A stretch of 64,000 nt of DNA from Bacteroidota bacterium (GTDB lineage: Bacteria; Bacteroidota; Bacteroidia; Cytophagales; Cyclobacteriaceae). Of the stretch, positions 63,878 through 64,000 are shown piece by piece. How positions within the stretch are numbered: position 1 is the stretch's first letter; the number at the start of each line of letters is the position of its first letter. Location of the stretch: NCBI GenBank assembly GCA_018267135.1, contig JAFDZA010000007.1, positions 78,216 to 142,215 of the forward strand, given 5' to 3'. The notes under the pieces were generated by a model. That model had not been told where the DNA came from. It worked only from the letters and a program-made list of their open reading frames with translations, and searched no databases. Position numbers and translations under genes: made by a program.

Positions 63878-63938
63878 TTTTTTGTTTTTTTAGTTAATGA
63901 TTTTACTCGTTGAGACAGATTTGTAACTCAACTTGGTA

Positions 63939-63969
63939 TAAAGTTAAATTATCCTTTTGTAAGAAGCAA
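63939..63969 (-). promoter_or_regulatory. Predicted lanA promoter
   Basis: Read leftward: TTG (63969-63967), 20-nt spacer, TAACTTTA (63946-63939), one mismatch from TAnnTTTG. An inverted repeat GTTGAG-N12-CTCAAC (63909-63932) lies just downstream and could be an operator or leader hairpin. Confidence 0.45.
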
Positions 63970-64000
63970 CTACCAAAATATTAAATGTTGAAGGCCAAAA

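Noticed and set aside
57700..64000. Second copy of the tRNA-Thr 3' end (attR)
   Set aside because: Searched by eye on both strands for the T-arm/acceptor sequence; none seen, so the right border stays open.

Overview
The window is from a member of the Bacteroidota, most likely Cytophagales. Evidence: the conserved run rpsO, pnp, rpoD-type sigma factor, trxB, bshB1, pdxH, yqgE/algH and a DUF349 gene; promoters of the TTG-N19/20-TAnnTTTG type (rpsO, tRNA-Thr); start codons without Shine-Dalgarno sequences; and large YD-repeat/RHS proteins with Sec signal peptides. The housekeeping core (about 25.6-34.2 kb) is ordinary. Both sides of it are accessory DNA.

Left side, 0.5-25.6 kb. (a) Two tandem secreted RHS/YD proteins; the second ends in a zinc-metalloprotease tip (HEFGHALGLGH) and is followed after 3 nt by a small lipoprotein, a candidate immunity protein. 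(b) Two paralogous HTH(XRE)-ImmA/IrrE pairs face away from each other across a 0.38 kb control region that carries three GTGGY-N8-ACCAC operators. (c) Downstream of the right-hand pair is a compact ubiquitin-like operon: a multiubiquitin-like/E2-like fusion with no cysteine, a JAB-E1 (ThiF) fusion, and a small CPCGCG zinc protein (DUF6527-like), with overlapping stops and starts. (d) A 626-aa protein that may be TnsE-like. (e) A decayed Hachiman defence pair: hamA with two frameshifts, hamB with an in-frame stop and loss of its helicase part. (f) A Tn7-like transposition module, tnsA-tnsB-tnsC/tniB-tniQ, in which tniQ carries a TGA at codon 13. Repeated TTTCCAT(T)CT(T)C boxes next to the rpsO promoter mark one transposon end. 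The other end was not found.

Right side, 34.16-57.8 kb. A tRNA-Thr(TGT) is followed by a tyrosine integrase and about 22 kb of mostly minus-strand genes. These encode a RecA-like P-loop ATPase, a DarB-like methylase/strawberry-notch helicase fusion, a GH108-type muramidase with a C-terminal membrane anchor, a holin-like protein, an amidase, a transglutaminase-like protein, three phage-type fibre/spike proteins and many small proteins with membrane segments. I see no terminase, portal, HK97 capsid, tape measure or tail-tube gene. The best reading is an integrated, probably tailless and membrane-containing virus of a kind I do not recognise, or a relative of one. The candidate coat proteins are the 203-aa and 120-aa proteins around 50 kb.

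Right end, 57.8-64 kb. An RteC-like gene, then an AT-rich class I lanthipeptide locus read leftward: a 59-aa precursor (KIKGG leader end, four-Cys core), an attenuator hairpin, a LanC-like cyclase that lacks two of the three usual zinc ligands, and a full-length LanB dehydratase. Transporter and protease genes are not in the window.
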